Shown in pieces: positions 10,600 through 22,980 of a stretch of 64,000 nt of DNA. The DNA lies in assembly GCA_028671895.1 (NCBI GenBank), contig CM053802.1, positions 34,200,201-34,264,200 of the forward strand, given 5' to 3'. Under the pieces are notes generated by a model. That model was not told the DNA's origin. It made no database searches and was given only the letters and a program-made list of their open reading frames with translations. Position numbers and translations under genes: made by a program. The stretch's first letter is position 1. Each line of letters starts with the position of its first letter. Source of the DNA: Oenanthe sinensis. Its lineage: Eukaryota; Streptophyta; Magnoliopsida; Apiales; Apiaceae.

Positions 10600-11803
10600 A
10601 ATCACAAAGGGGGAGACATTAATTTTTAGGCCTAAGGAGGATTTTATGTTCAATTGGAGGAGAGTTTCTTATTCGATTGGATGTAGATGATACTTTTATT
10701 ATTTTAAAAGATATTCTCAACTAAGGGGGAGAATTTGGTGATACAAGAAATGAGATCTGTCAATCCTATCTTGTGGAGGTTACTTAGAGGATATCTAAAA
10801 AAACAAGGGTGGATTGGAGCTTGCATGAACTAAGGGGGAGAATTAGATAAAATTGAAACCTTAGTGATGCAAGGGAGAAATTACTAAGGGGGAGTTTCTT
10901 ATTAATTGGTAGGAGCCTAATCCCTAAAGGTGTTGTAGATTTAACTAATTTTTCGTCTGAATTAGAAAAGTTACTTTTTGTCAATTGGGGAGAAGTTATG
11001 GAGAATCTTAACATATTGGTTTGCAATGCTATATCTTATTCTGAAAAGATATCTAAGGGATTTTGCTCTATTTGTTTGAAGACCTGTCCTTGGAACATTC
11101 TTAGGAGAGGTTCGACAGAAGAATTCTTTCTAGCATGATCAATGAATGAAAATGAAGATTTCTTTGAAGAATATCAACTCAGGGGGAGTTTTTGCTAAGT
11201 AGAAGTTTTCTGGGTAAAGAAGAATATGAAGGAGATTTTCAAAGGGCATCTGAGAAGTATCCAAGTGTGTTCTATTTCTTGTTTCAGTGATAGATGAAGT
11301 CAGTGGAGTAGTGCAGGGAAGAAAGAAAAATATGTTTCCTGGAAATAGAACATCCTGAAGAAAAAGAGGAAGTGACTTTCATTCCAAGAGAGAACAACCT
11401 TAAGGGGAGAATGAGTTGACCTCTTATGGGGAACATAGAGAGGTGTATGTTCTAGTTCGAATTGCAAGATGAACAAGAATGATTGTTCAGAAGTCTTTAC
11501 TAATGATTTGTTTCTTTATTGAAAGAACCCCATCATTGAAGAACATTGAAGTGGAGGAAGCTAAAGGAAAATGAAATTCAGAAATTCATCATTCATTTTC
11601 AGCAACTCAGGAAATCTGGATTTAACTGATTATATCTTTCCAGAATCTTTTGTATATTATTTTCATGTCCAGTACTTTAATTGTTTCTTGTATGTTAGTT
11701 GAGTTATCCTCTAGTAGTTAATTTTATTTAATTGCTTTTGGGGGATATTGTAAAGGGAATTAGTATTTGATTGCTATTCCATATCAACCAAATAGGGGGA
11801 GAT
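10600..11803 (+). repeat. Multiple polypurine tracts upstream of the SIRE-F 3' LTR
   Basis: Plus-strand purine tracts with a GGGGAG core occur at about 10606, 10723, 10832, 10885, 10987, 11181, 11402, 11740 (GGGGGAT) and 11794, most as AAGGGGGAGA. The last, AGGGGGAGAT at 11794-11803, directly precedes the LTR and is the primer site for plus-strand synthesis. Repeated tracts of this kind in the 3' non-coding region are documented for Sireviruses. No gene is seen in this stretch. Confidence 0.8.
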
Positions 11804-13247
11804 TGAAAGGGGAGATAGGAGTGAAGGGAAGTAACTCACTGCACTTTCATGTGTACTAGAAATGCTAAATGTAATATCTATGTAATGGTTGATGATAACT
11901 CAACAATAGAACAGGACATGTAATAATATGCAGGTGCACAGAAATCTTGGATCACAGAGTTCATTTAAGACAAAGTATCAAAGGATCATCTACAGACTTG
12001 AAGCTCACTGGAAGAAGTTCATTAACATGTTCAGGCCTCAGTGAAGAATAAAAGATATTGACATCTTTTCAAGGATGTGGAAGCTACAGAAGATTGTCTT
12101 AGTCTATGAAGATTTTAGTGCATTACAATCGAAGCTACAAGTAAGGTTTGCAAAGAAGAATGTGGAATCATGTTCGGAATCAAGAGCCCCTATCAAGACT
12201 AGTCACTTATGAACCAGACCGTTGCATAAAGTGTCAGGACATTGGAGGCAAGCTCTCGTCGGTTAATATGGTTTTAATCATTTTAAAGTTGTTGGTTTTC
12301 TTGAGTCATGTGGAGGATCAACAAAGGTGGTAAATCAGTGTTGGAGAAATGCCAGCCTAATGGATAAGGGACAGACGGCACAACCTGATTGGATCTTACT
12401 AAAGCTTCACAGATTAGAAGGCCAAATACTTGGACGTGGTGGAGTCACGTATACGGGGCCAAGTATTTGGATAAAGAAGTCTACACAAATTGAAGAGTAG
12501 AATGGAAATATTTAATTTAATTAAATAAAGTATTTATTTATTTATATATTTTATAAATAAAGACATTATTTATTTATATTATATATATTTATTTAAATAT
12601 TACTTTTACATTAAATATTTCCAAAGGCATGCTTGACACATGACTTTGAAGATAAGATTTGAGTGGACAAGAGTAAAAGGTGGAAAAAGTAAAAAGCAAC
12701 ACCACTCCTCCACTTCTACAAAGGTGTGTGTGTGCATCCGGATGTATAATGAAGAAAAGGGGAGAGAGAGAGAAATAAATTATTTTTCTCTCCCCCATGG
12801 CCAAACTAGATCTTGAATATTTTGGGTCCATGATTTTCTTTATCTACACCACTCATCTATCTTTCTATTGTAAACACTTGCTAAATCTTGTTTATATGAT
12901 AGGGTTGATTTTTGTCTCCTAGATCTATAACTTGTATATGTTTAGAGGATCCAAAAATCATTTCTTTGTTGTGTTCTTGAGCTTATGTTCTTGAACTTGT
13001 TTGTAGCATTTACCCCACTTCAATGAATATAAAGACATATTCTTGAATCTTGTTGTGTTGTGTGTTTTGGATGTTTTTCTGTTCTTGGCCTTCTAATCTT
13101 TAATGGAATTTTCGAGCTTCAAGAAGACAATGAACAGTAAATGGGTTTGAACCAAAGTAAATTTTTAATTGTCCCAAAAATAATTAAAAGTCATAATTTC
13201 AATTGGGAATCGTATTCACCCCCCTCTACGATCTCCGGGACCCAACA
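11804..13247 (+). mobile_element. SIRE-F 3' LTR (1444 bp)
   Basis: It begins TGAAAGGGGAGATAGG immediately after the PPT and ends CTCCGGGACCCAACA at 13247. The same end pattern (TGAAAG ... GGACCCAACA) bounds solo LTR-3 at 56212-58010, read on the minus strand, which supports both borders. It is A+T-rich in the middle (12500-12610) and carries a TATTTATTTATATATTTTATAAATAAAG region. A short ORF at 12148-12333 has no support. E2's RT sequence resumes at 13248. Confidence 0.75.
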
Positions 13248-13798
13248 ATAAACCCAAACTCTTTGATAGTTTCATCAAAATGAATGTTCCATCTTCTCGA
13301 GGCTTGTCTCAATCCATAAATAGATTGACACAACTTACATACTTTTCCAGCATCCTTTGGATCAATAAAACCCTTAGGCTATGTCACGTACACATCCACA
13401 TCTTCTTTAAGGATCCCATTTAAGAAAGCGGTTTTGACATCCATTTGCCAAATTTGATAGTCATGGTAAGTAGCTATTGCAAGCAAAATGCTGATGAACT
13501 TGACCATATCCACTGGTAAAAAGGTTTCATCATAGTCTATACCATGAATTTGCTTGAAACCTTTTGCCACCAATCGTGCTTTATAGGTCTGTACGTTATC
13601 ATTCATGTCGGTCTTCTTTTTGAAAACCCACTCGCACCCTATAGGTTTTATCCCTTCAGGTGGATCATCCAAAGTCCATACTTGATTAGTATAAATGGAT
13701 TCTATCTCAGATTTCATGGCATCCTGCCATCTCTTAGAATCTGAAGTGTTCACAGCATCTTGGTACGTGAGAGGCTCATCTTCATCCATAAGCATCAC
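13248..13798 (-). pseudogene. E2 reverse transcriptase, N-terminal part
   Basis: Copia RT fragment. It shows WQDAMKSEIESI, VWTLDDPP, WVFKKK, YKARLVAKGF, GIDYDETF, then WQMDVKTAFLNG. After a stop near 13379 the frame continues as PKGFIDP ... CQSIYGLRQASRRW and ends in KEFGF at the SIRE-F LTR border. The catalytic YVDD box lies beyond the break and is absent. The residue pattern (MDVKTAFLNG with the first catalytic Asp) is normal. The fragment cannot be functional. Confidence 0.88.
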
Positions 13799-13957
13799 AT
13801 CACCATCTCGAGTTAAGAGAAATCCATAATATCTCTCGTGCTCATGGAGAATCCTACCAGACCTATGAACAACCTGTGTTTCTTGAGCAATATTGTATTT
13901 TTATATATTCTGCTTAGGTTCCTCCATTGGTTCAATGTCATCATGTGGGTCTCAAAT

Positions 13958-14880
13958 TTAATCGAGATCTATTATCCTCCCACTGTCTTTCTTAGATAGC
14001 ATTTCTCTTTCAGGAAACACTGCAGTTCGAGCAACAAACACTTTGTTCTCTAAAAGATTATAGAAAGAATAACCCTTTGTTTCAATTAGGTATCCAACAA
14101 AGTTACAGTTTTTTGATTTAAGTCCTAGCTTGTAAGAAGTTAAATGTTTCACAATCACCTCACATCCCCAAATTTTCATAAATGACATGCTATGACGTTT
14201 CTCAGTCCATATCTGATACGGAGTCTTTCGAACCGTTTTAGTAGAAACTCGGTTAAGGGTATAAGCAGCCGTCTCCAGGGCGTAGTCCTAGAACTAATTG
14301 GAATATCTGTATGACTCATCATTGATCGCACCATGTCCAACAAGGTACGATTCCTCCTCTCAGAAACCCCATTCCATTGTGGTGTTCCGGGAGGAGTGAG
14401 TTGTGATACAATACCACACTCTTTTAAGAAACTCTTAAATTCATGGCTTAAGTATTCACCCCCACGATCAGATCGTAGAGTCTTAATACTTCCGCTAGTT
14501 TGTTTTACTACTTCAGCTTTGTATTCTTTGAACTTTTGAAAAGAGTCGGATTTGTTCTTCATAAGATACATATATCTATATCTACTGAAGTCATTAGTAA
14601 AAGTGATAAAGTAGTAAAAACCACCTCTTGCCATAGTACGTATATAACCACATACATCACTATGTCTAAGATCTAATCATTCAGTGGCTCTTTTACCTTG
14701 TCCAGTAAAAGGAGCTTTAGTCATTTTTCCAATGAGACAAGGTTCGCATGCTTCGTATGATTCAAAGTCAAACTTATCCAAGTATCCATCCTTGTGTAAC
14801 TTGGAAATGCATTTCTCATTTATATGGCCTAAACGAAAGTGCTAGAGGTATGTTTGATTTGCTTCATTAGTTTTAAGATG
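13958..14880 (-). pseudogene. E2 pre-integrase zinc region and integrase
   Basis: Reads on the minus strand as FRLGHINEKC ... CEPCLIGK (pre-integrase HHCC zinc site), then HSDVCG with the first catalytic Asp, SDRGGEYLSHEF with the second, and NGVSERRNRTLLD with the Glu. So the DDE triad is present. Stops interrupt the frame near 14682 and 14850. A frameshift near 14270 breaks the segment that follows the Glu. The C-terminal part, 13958-14188, continues with KIWGCEVIV and GYLIETKGYSFY. Confidence 0.87.
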
Positions 14881-15255
14881 TTTGTTATTAACATTATAGA
14901 CAAGAATATCTAAATCAGGAACATATAAACAGTTAAATAAACGTGCAATCCCATAGGTAAAATTATTCAAAGAAAAAGAACAACTATTGTTCTGAATTGT
15001 AAATGCCAAACCTTTCTTGTCTAAACAACAAACCGAAATAATGTTTCTGCAAATTGAAGACACGTAAAAATAGTTCTCATGTTCTAAAAAAAGCCCAATG
15101 GGCAATGATAAATAATAAGTCCCTACAGCTAAAGCAATAACCTTTGCTCCATTGCTAACTCGTAGGTTTACCTCTCTTTTAGCTAAAGTCTTACTCCTTT
15201 GTAGTTCCCGCACATTTATACAAATGTGAGAACCACATCCAGTATCTAATACCCA
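14842..15255 (-). pseudogene. E2 protease
   Basis: Aspartic protease of the polyprotein. The active site WVLDTGCGSHIC is intact at about 15215-15255, unlike the DTA form in E1. The rest, ending near 14842, shows the usual weakly conserved beta segments (VSNGAKVIALAVGTY, RNIISVCCLD). A stop ends the frame just before the pre-integrase LGHI region. Immediately upstream, stops separate it from gag. Confidence 0.82.
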
Positions 15256-15288
15256 TCATGTAAAAGTAAAGAAATTGACCTCTATAAC

Positions 15289-16123
15289 TTAAATACATGA
15301 ATCAGAAGCTAGACCGGCCTTCTTCTTCTTCAGATCCTTCAAATAAGCATGACAATTTCTCTTCCAATGACTTAATTTACCATAGTAGTGACAATCACCC
15401 TTTGCAACAACACCCTTAGGCTTTAAAGCCTGTTTGGGATAAGCCTTTGTCTTGGGACCAGAAGCAAATCCAATCTTCTTCTTTCCCTTCCATTTGCATT
15501 TCCTTTTAGCCTTACCTTTGTTGTCTACCATCAATATGGCAGCAGGTTCAGCCTTTTTCATGTTAGTTTCAGCAGTTTGCAACATGACCAACAATTTAGT
15601 GGGTGTTTTGTCTATCTCATTCATAATGTAGTTCATAACAAAATGAGTATAGTTGATGTTCAAAGATTGCAAGATCAAGTCAATCTGAGCTTCCGGACCA
15701 ATCGGGAAACCCAAAGTATCAGGATGCTCAATATAACCCATCATCTTTTGAACATGTGGTTGAACAGGTTCACGCTCTCCCTGTTTACAAGCATATAGTG
15801 CTTTGCTCGTGTCGAACCTTTTTTGACGATCCTGTCACTCAAACATTCTTTGAAGGTGTTCAATCATCTCATAAGCATCCATATGCTCATGTTGTTTTTG
15901 AAGCTCAGCACTCATGGTTGCCAGCATAAGACATGCAACATCATTCACATCATCAATATTCTTCTGATAAACATTTTCTGAGCGCGGCTCAGCAGGAGGA
16001 GAGCTTTCGCTCCTGCCTGAGGACAATCCTCAAATTCCTATACCAATCAAGGAAGTTGGTCCATGTCAGTTTATCCTTCTCAAGGGTTGCTCGTACAGAG
16101 AAGTTATTTGTGTTGTTTGCCAT
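15289..16123 (-). pseudogene. E2 gag, knuckle altered
   Basis: The start ATG is at 16123 (MANNTNNFSV), where homology to copia gag begins: WTNFLDWYRNLRIVL in the first frame, then a frameshift near 16015. ELQKQHEHMDAYEM, a second shift near 15840 and a long frame 15289-15744 with LILQSLN, MLQTAETN and a Lys-rich tail follow. The zinc knuckle reads CHYYGKLSHWKRNC, so the second Cys is Tyr and metal binding should be lost. The E1 protein keeps CFHC at this place. Confidence 0.86.
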
Positions 16124-17918
16124 TAAATATCTACAATGTTTAAAATGCATATTAGTTAGTCTGTAGAAGTTTAATTATGCTCAAGTGATTATCATATACA
16201 TTCATAATATATATCTGCCACTATTTTTCATCAAATCAATAGCCCTAACTATTAATTCGGAAAACATTTTTTAAATCTTTCTAGTGAGGCAAGATCCATA
16301 TTTCATCCATGTTTTAAGATAGCGTTGGCTAATACACCCAAAACACGACTATTTAGGTAGACAACATTTGTCAATTATATCAAATATAACTCTTAGAAAG
16401 TTTGGTGGAACAACCCTTTATACACATTTATCCAATAAATCTCACCAAATTCTATGCCTCTAAACCTACAATCCTAATGTGATGAATTAGTTAAGTTTAA
16501 CCCAACGTTTGAATTAACTACGTACATTTACTTATCATATTTTCCCATGATTGATAAGAGCACTTCACTTTGGCAAACCCACTCCTTCTCAATCTAGATC
16601 TTGATGTGTTTAAAATATTTGAAGGCATCTTTATTGACTTAATATTTATTTAGGGATTTATTGTTTAACGATCATGATCCTATCATAAAGAGATTCTCAA
16701 TTTTTCCTTGATCAAAAAATTTATTTCAATATTCATCAATGGTTTGATTTCCAGATCGTCGGAGAAGTCACAAGCGGTCTCACTTAAAACCCAACTTTCT
16801 TATGAATTAAACTAATAATTTACTTTTGACAAAATCTCCTCATATCAGAAAAAGAAAATTCATATTTAATATTGTGTTTCATAAACACAAGAATCTCATG
16901 ATCATTTGTTTAGTTTTAAAATCTTGAATCGTTGCAGATTTTATCTTTCTTAAGCAAGAATGGCATGAGTGTCGTATCTAATACATACGTACCAATGCAT
17001 ACATATCTACACATGCATTCATATACATATATTTATTATGCGTAAATTAAACGTGTTTGGTTATTATAGCCCCATCCTATGTGATATTTCCAAGCTAATG
17101 GAAATATCAAGGTCATTCTACGGTGATTTCAAATACTATACTATTACATGTCTTCATCTTCTTCATTGCTTCATCATCTGAATTGCCTTCTAGCTTCCTT
17201 GATTCCAAGTCTCCATTGACAATTACATTGAATGATAAATAAATCTATTCTAATGAAATTATAAGAAGAACTCGAGTTACATTCGAGATTAACAATTGCA
17301 ATGAATAAAAGACATGCAAGTCGTATTTAAAACCAAAACCATAAAATAAAACCACTATCATATGGGTCATTGGGCCATTACCATCCGCCATGATCACATA
17401 ACAACTAGTGACATATCAGAATGCATAATCATATCATCATACATCATATATATCATAATCATAAAATCACTAAAAAACTAGAAATTGATTTCAAAACAAT
17501 AAATCACATTTTTAAGGCCCTTAACGATGTCAAATGGGTAAAAAACACCATTGCCGTGGGTCACGGCAAAGCCGCGATTTTTTCCCGTGACAATTTTCCC
17601 TTTCCAAAAATAGTAAATTCGACCCATTCAGACTCCGTCGAAAAACAATATTCACAAAATCTGCATCTTATGTAGTTGTGATTCTTACCACTTTAGAACG
17701 ATTCCTATGACCTTCCATGGACTGTATCTCGTATCACATACATACAGTTCAACACACATATCATGTCATAACAATTTATAACATTATAGATCACATATAA
17801 TCATTATAACAATTTATAAATCGAATATACATGAACAAGAAGCATGGCAGTTTATCAAACAGGCATACATGCATCAAATATAGAAAACACATAACCAAAT
17901 CATCCCATTATACACTTA
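16124..17918 (-). other. E2 untranslated leader
   Basis: About 1.8 kb between gag and the PBS, matching the length and style of the E1 leader but with little visible sequence identity. Only short chance ORFs (for example 16969-17181 and 17421-17675 on the plus strand) occur. A short repeat GGAAATATCAAGG / GATATTTCCAAGC lies near 17075-17110. Nothing else is recognised. Confidence 0.65.
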
Positions 17919-17930
17919 ACTTTGATGCCA
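17919..17930 (-). other. E2 primer-binding site, diverged
   Basis: The minus strand reads TGGCATCAAAGTT-like sequence beside the LTR end, a mutated form of the TGGTATCAGAGC seen in E1. Both its distance from the LTR border and the following TGAAGGGTTATG (LTR end, read on plus) match E1. Two or three transitions separate it from the standard site. Confidence 0.65.
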
Positions 17931-17931
17931 T

Positions 17932-19519
<1,588 letters not shown>

Positions 19520-20813
19520 GGCTGCATTAGCACAAGTTAAAGCACAAGCATAAACCAATTCTACATCTACCTCTTTAATAGAACAGTTGAAAATCGTGCG
19601 CAAGGAAATTACTGATGTGAAATCAAGCATTCTCCTTAAGGCTCAAGATATCGAAAGTGTTCAAAGTCTCATTTATGAGGATATGAAGGAAATTAGTAGC
19701 ATAACTGAAAGAATTGGTGATGTTGAAAAGAGCTTGAATCTGAGAATAATAGAAAATGAAGAAATCTCCACAAAAAGATTCAACAAGCTAGATGAAGGAA
19801 TGGTTCATTTGAATGAAGGGATGAAGCAGGTCTACGAGACCATGGCGAAACTAGTCAAATCTTTTAAAGCTTCAAAATCTGTAGAGGATCCCTTAACTTA
19901 AGGGGAGAAAAGTGTAGAGAAAGAAGTTGAGAAGGAAGTGAAAGATAAGGGTAAAGCCAAGCTATATCCTGAAGATGAATTTGTTTTGAGTGTACAAGAT
20001 GAACAATACTATCCAAAAGTTCAGTTTGTAGAGGATAGTGGTCAAGATGACACCTTCAATCCAGACTACTGTAGAGATGAGGAAGAAGATGTTTTTGATG
20101 AAAAATTTATGTTTCCCAGAGAAGAACAATTTGATCCTGCCTATGAAGAGGCTATGAGGAAGCTAAAAGAAGACATCAAAACTAGTGATGCTAAATTTGA
20201 ATAGCTGCAAGCTCTAGTCCAGGAGAAAGCAAAGGCTGAAAGAAAAGTAAGCCTAGAAAAACAGGAGCTATGGGCTGTTGCTGTAAAGGAAAAGAAGAGA
20301 GATGTGAAATTGAAGATATGTGCAAGATGGGGCATAGCTAGAGTGATAATGGACAAAGTATAGAAGGGTCCATTTCAAGATAAACAACTAATGTCAATTA
20401 TCAATGGCTTGGAAAATTCAAATAAAAGCATTGATAACTTCATGATGGCCTAGAAAGAAGAAGTCGATTATATAACTGTACTGGTGTATCATGTTCTTGA
20501 AGATTGACAGATCCTAGTTTACACGTACAGAAATGGATTCTTCAGAATCTCATTAGAATTTTTCAGTGCAAGATCCTTATCTGTATTGTGACTTTGATGA
20601 ATAAAGTGAAAAGGAGTTTGGAAGATAATGAGCTTCTATAAGACAGACTCAGAGACTTTTCAAAAGTAGTTAGTACTCAAATCATTCAAGATCCTTATGA
20701 GGTAAGGTTTCTTACAAACAAGTATTATCAGATCTTAGAGTTAGATGAGGAGTCCTTACAGAAGTACACTGTTAAGTACATGATTGAAATTGAGACTATG
20801 TTAAGGTCTAAGG
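19520..20813 (+). pseudogene. SIRE-B env-like coiled-coil region, 5' piece
   Basis: Plus-strand frames 19587-19901, 19938-20204 and stop-broken continuation to 20813 read as a charged, helical protein. It is paralogous to the minus-strand SIRE-A frames at 24616-26230, with matching segments such as VRKEITDVKSSILLKAQDI, RFNKLDEGMVHLNEGMK, AYEEAMRKLKED and YTVKYMIEIETMLRSK. Residue order and spacing agree throughout. The left end is cut by the E2 LTR at 19519. The right end is cut inside MLRSK by solo LTR-1, and the frame resumes at 39381. The function is unknown; Sirevirus 'env-like' ORFs occupy this position. Confidence 0.85.
20809..20813. repeat. Left TSD TAAGG of solo LTR-1
   Basis: TAAGG directly before TGTGACACC; the identical TAAGG lies at 39376-39380 directly after TTATTACA. 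A match across 18.5 kb at both borders, with SIRE-B coding resuming after the second copy, makes chance very unlikely. Confidence 0.92.
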
Positions 20814-21604
20814 TGTGACACCCCCAGATCCGGGGTCAGGGATCAACGGCATCACGGTCCACTTCCAATAATAAATTACTCACCTGCATAACAATTATAT
20901 CAACAACATATCCTAGTGACCCCAATCCAATACACAACTTGATCCATAGTCTCAGAAAATGAACTTAACTAATACCAGTTATTTTAAACCAACTGTAAAC
21001 TCAGGATCTCATGCTACTGATATAACATCTACCTGAAGTTACATCAAAAGTTAACATTGTTTCAGGATTTATTATCATAATACATATTTCACAATAAATC
21101 TTAGGATTCTTAACTAAATTCCTTTCTTAATTTACACCACCTGTAGAAGCCTTGAACCTGACTAACTCAAACTTGAGCCTCTCCTTTCCTTTGCATCCCA
21201 TGGACACGACTTACTGCAAGATTTAAAGTTACCACAAGCAAGAATGAGCCAAAGAATGCTCAACAAGATATATATTAGAATATTTATGTAGTTTGCACCA
21301 AGAAAAGGGTGGTAACCAATATTTATACTAACCCGATGTCCAACAGTATCAATAGATAACTTGCAATATATATCTGCAGAAAGTTTAGTGACGTATATCT
21401 TGACAATAAATGAATCTAAGTTTACAATGCAAAATGGTATTCACGATAACAACGCAGTTCAAGTTACTGCGGTATAAACAATTTAGGTTCAAAATTTTGG
21501 AGTGACATTATCGGTAACTTGGCACGATGGCATCAGCTACAGTGTTTAATTTATTTCAGAATCACTAAGACAGCAGTTCAAGATACTGCGAAAAGAATCG
21601 ATAA

Positions 21605-21808
21605 AAGTTCAACAGTTCCCATTAACACTATCGGTAACTTAGCACATTGGCTTTCGTTATAGTGTAGGCACAGTGAAAGTTCAACAGTTCCCATTAACAC
21701 TATCGGTAACTTAGAACCTTGGCTTTCGTTATAGTGTAGGAACAGTGAAGGTTCAACAGTTTCCATTAACACTATCAGTACATTAGCACCTAGGCTTTTA
21801 ATACAGTG
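21605..21808. repeat. 72-bp tandem repeat in solo LTR-1, three copies
   Basis: Units starting near 21605, 21677 and 21749 share AAGTTCAACAGTTCCCATTAA, ACACTATCGGTAACTTAG and GGCTTTCGTTATAGTG. The first two are nearly identical and the third is diverged. A more distant related unit lies upstream (about 21503-21545). Solo LTR-2 has a single unit at the corresponding place (about 43320-43385), so the array expanded in this copy or its source. Confidence 0.85.
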
Positions 21809-22439
21809 TTAATGCAAATTCCAATTGGAAGAAATGGGATTATACTAGAGCATTCACTACGCCTATTGTACACGATGATCAGTTGTATCGTACAATAGTA
21901 TATGGAACTTTCTCTACTAGTAGAAAGATGATCCTCAACTGGTTATCACCCCAAGCAACACATGGGCCTTTGAATGTTGGACTGTGGGTCACTCGGCCTC
22001 TTACGCTATGCTGGACTGTGCCGCACACAAGACTCTTACACTTATATCTCCAGCCTCCTTTGAATGTTATAAATCAACAAGTCTGGAAGGGAAATTTAAT
22101 CCAACATTCCAGAATAACAACAATATTTGTAAGATTTCAACATCAAATAACAGATTTACTCCCGAAATGAGGTGGAAGTAATCTCGGAGTATGTAGGTTG
22201 ACTCTCCGTCAACTAACGAACGTGATAAAAATAATTGAATCAAGAAGACTCAAGAACATGATCGGGGAGTCACTATAAGGAAATAAAATAACCCCAATGA
22301 AAATATTTAATTTTGGATAAGATACTGGTCCCTAAATGCACCAGAATAAAAGGGAAGAATGTCAAAGCTGAATATTCCTTCCCTAATATGGAGATATCGA
22401 CTGAAAAATAATTACGGAATAATTGAGTCATAGCTCAAT

Positions 22440-22980
22440 ATTAATTATTTAATGAAAAATTATATTTAAAGAATTTTAGATAACTCCAAAAAATTTTAGA
22501 GAACAAATAAATATTTGTTTAAAAATTATGAGACATAGAATAGTCCTCCAATAATATTAAAAAGATTTAAAAGAATTAAAATATTTAATTAGGATTTAAT
22601 CAAGAGTATTTAATATTTAAATAATTTTAAATGAAACAAAATATTTCAATAATATTTAATCAATATTAAATAATATTTAAATAATCCAAAGAAAATTGAA
22701 AGTATTTAATCAATATGTAAATACTTTTAAATTAACCAAAATATTTAAATAATATTTAATCAACATTAAATAATATTTAAATAATCTAAAAGAACTTAAA
22801 GTATTTAATCAATATTAAAATACTTTTAAATGAACTAAAATATTTAAATAATATTTAAATAATTCAAAATAAACTAAAAGTATTTAATCAATATTTAAAT
22901 ACTTTTAAATGAACCAAAATATTTAAATAATATTTAATCAACATTAAACAATATTTGAATAATTCAAAATGAACTGAAAT
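22440..22980. repeat. A+T-rich ~100-bp repeats (TATTTAAATAATATTTAATC) in solo LTR-1
   Basis: Imperfect units built from AGTATTTAATCAATATT, TAAATACTTTTAAATGAAC and AAAATATTTAAATAATATTTAATCAACATT recur about every 80-100 bp up to the SIRE-A border and continue at 36702-36790. SIRE-A inserted into this array, and similar sequence occurs in solo LTR-2 near 44200-44400. Confidence 0.75.

Larger units (their letters stand above)
5702..13247 (+). mobile_element. SIRE-F: 3' part of a decayed plus-strand Sirevirus-like element
   Basis: The right end is a 3' LTR (11804-13247) preceded by a PPT and, over 1.2 kb, by many AAGGGGGAGA tracts; such multiple polypurine tracts upstream of the 3' LTR are a known Sirevirus trait. 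Upstream is decayed coding sequence on the plus strand and then about 3 kb without recognisable genes. The element's left part is missing because E1 abuts at 5701. The right border cuts the RT of E2, so SIRE-F inserted into E2. Whether 5702-8870 really belongs to the same element is uncertain. Confidence 0.6.
20814..22980 (-). mobile_element. Solo LTR-1 (gypsy-like), left part
   Basis: Begins TGTGACACCCCCAGATCC on the plus strand, as do the copies at 42530 and 60252. It continues after SIRE-A at 36702 and ends GGTTATTACA at 39375. With SIRE-A removed it is about 4.84 kb. Perfect 5-bp duplications TAAGG flank it at 20809-20813 and 39376-39380, and the interrupted SIRE-B coding sequence resumes directly after. 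No gag-pol is found, so it is a solo LTR (or a coding-free derivative). Read on the minus strand it runs TGTAATAACCC ... GGGGGTGTCACA, which resembles long chromovirus LTRs of Ty3/gypsy type; the family and orientation are inferred. Confidence 0.8.

Noticed and set aside
21883..22181. Two overlapping plus-strand ORFs of 95 and 65 codons
   Set aside because: They lie inside solo LTR-1, and the matching part of solo LTR-2 is broken, so not conserved.
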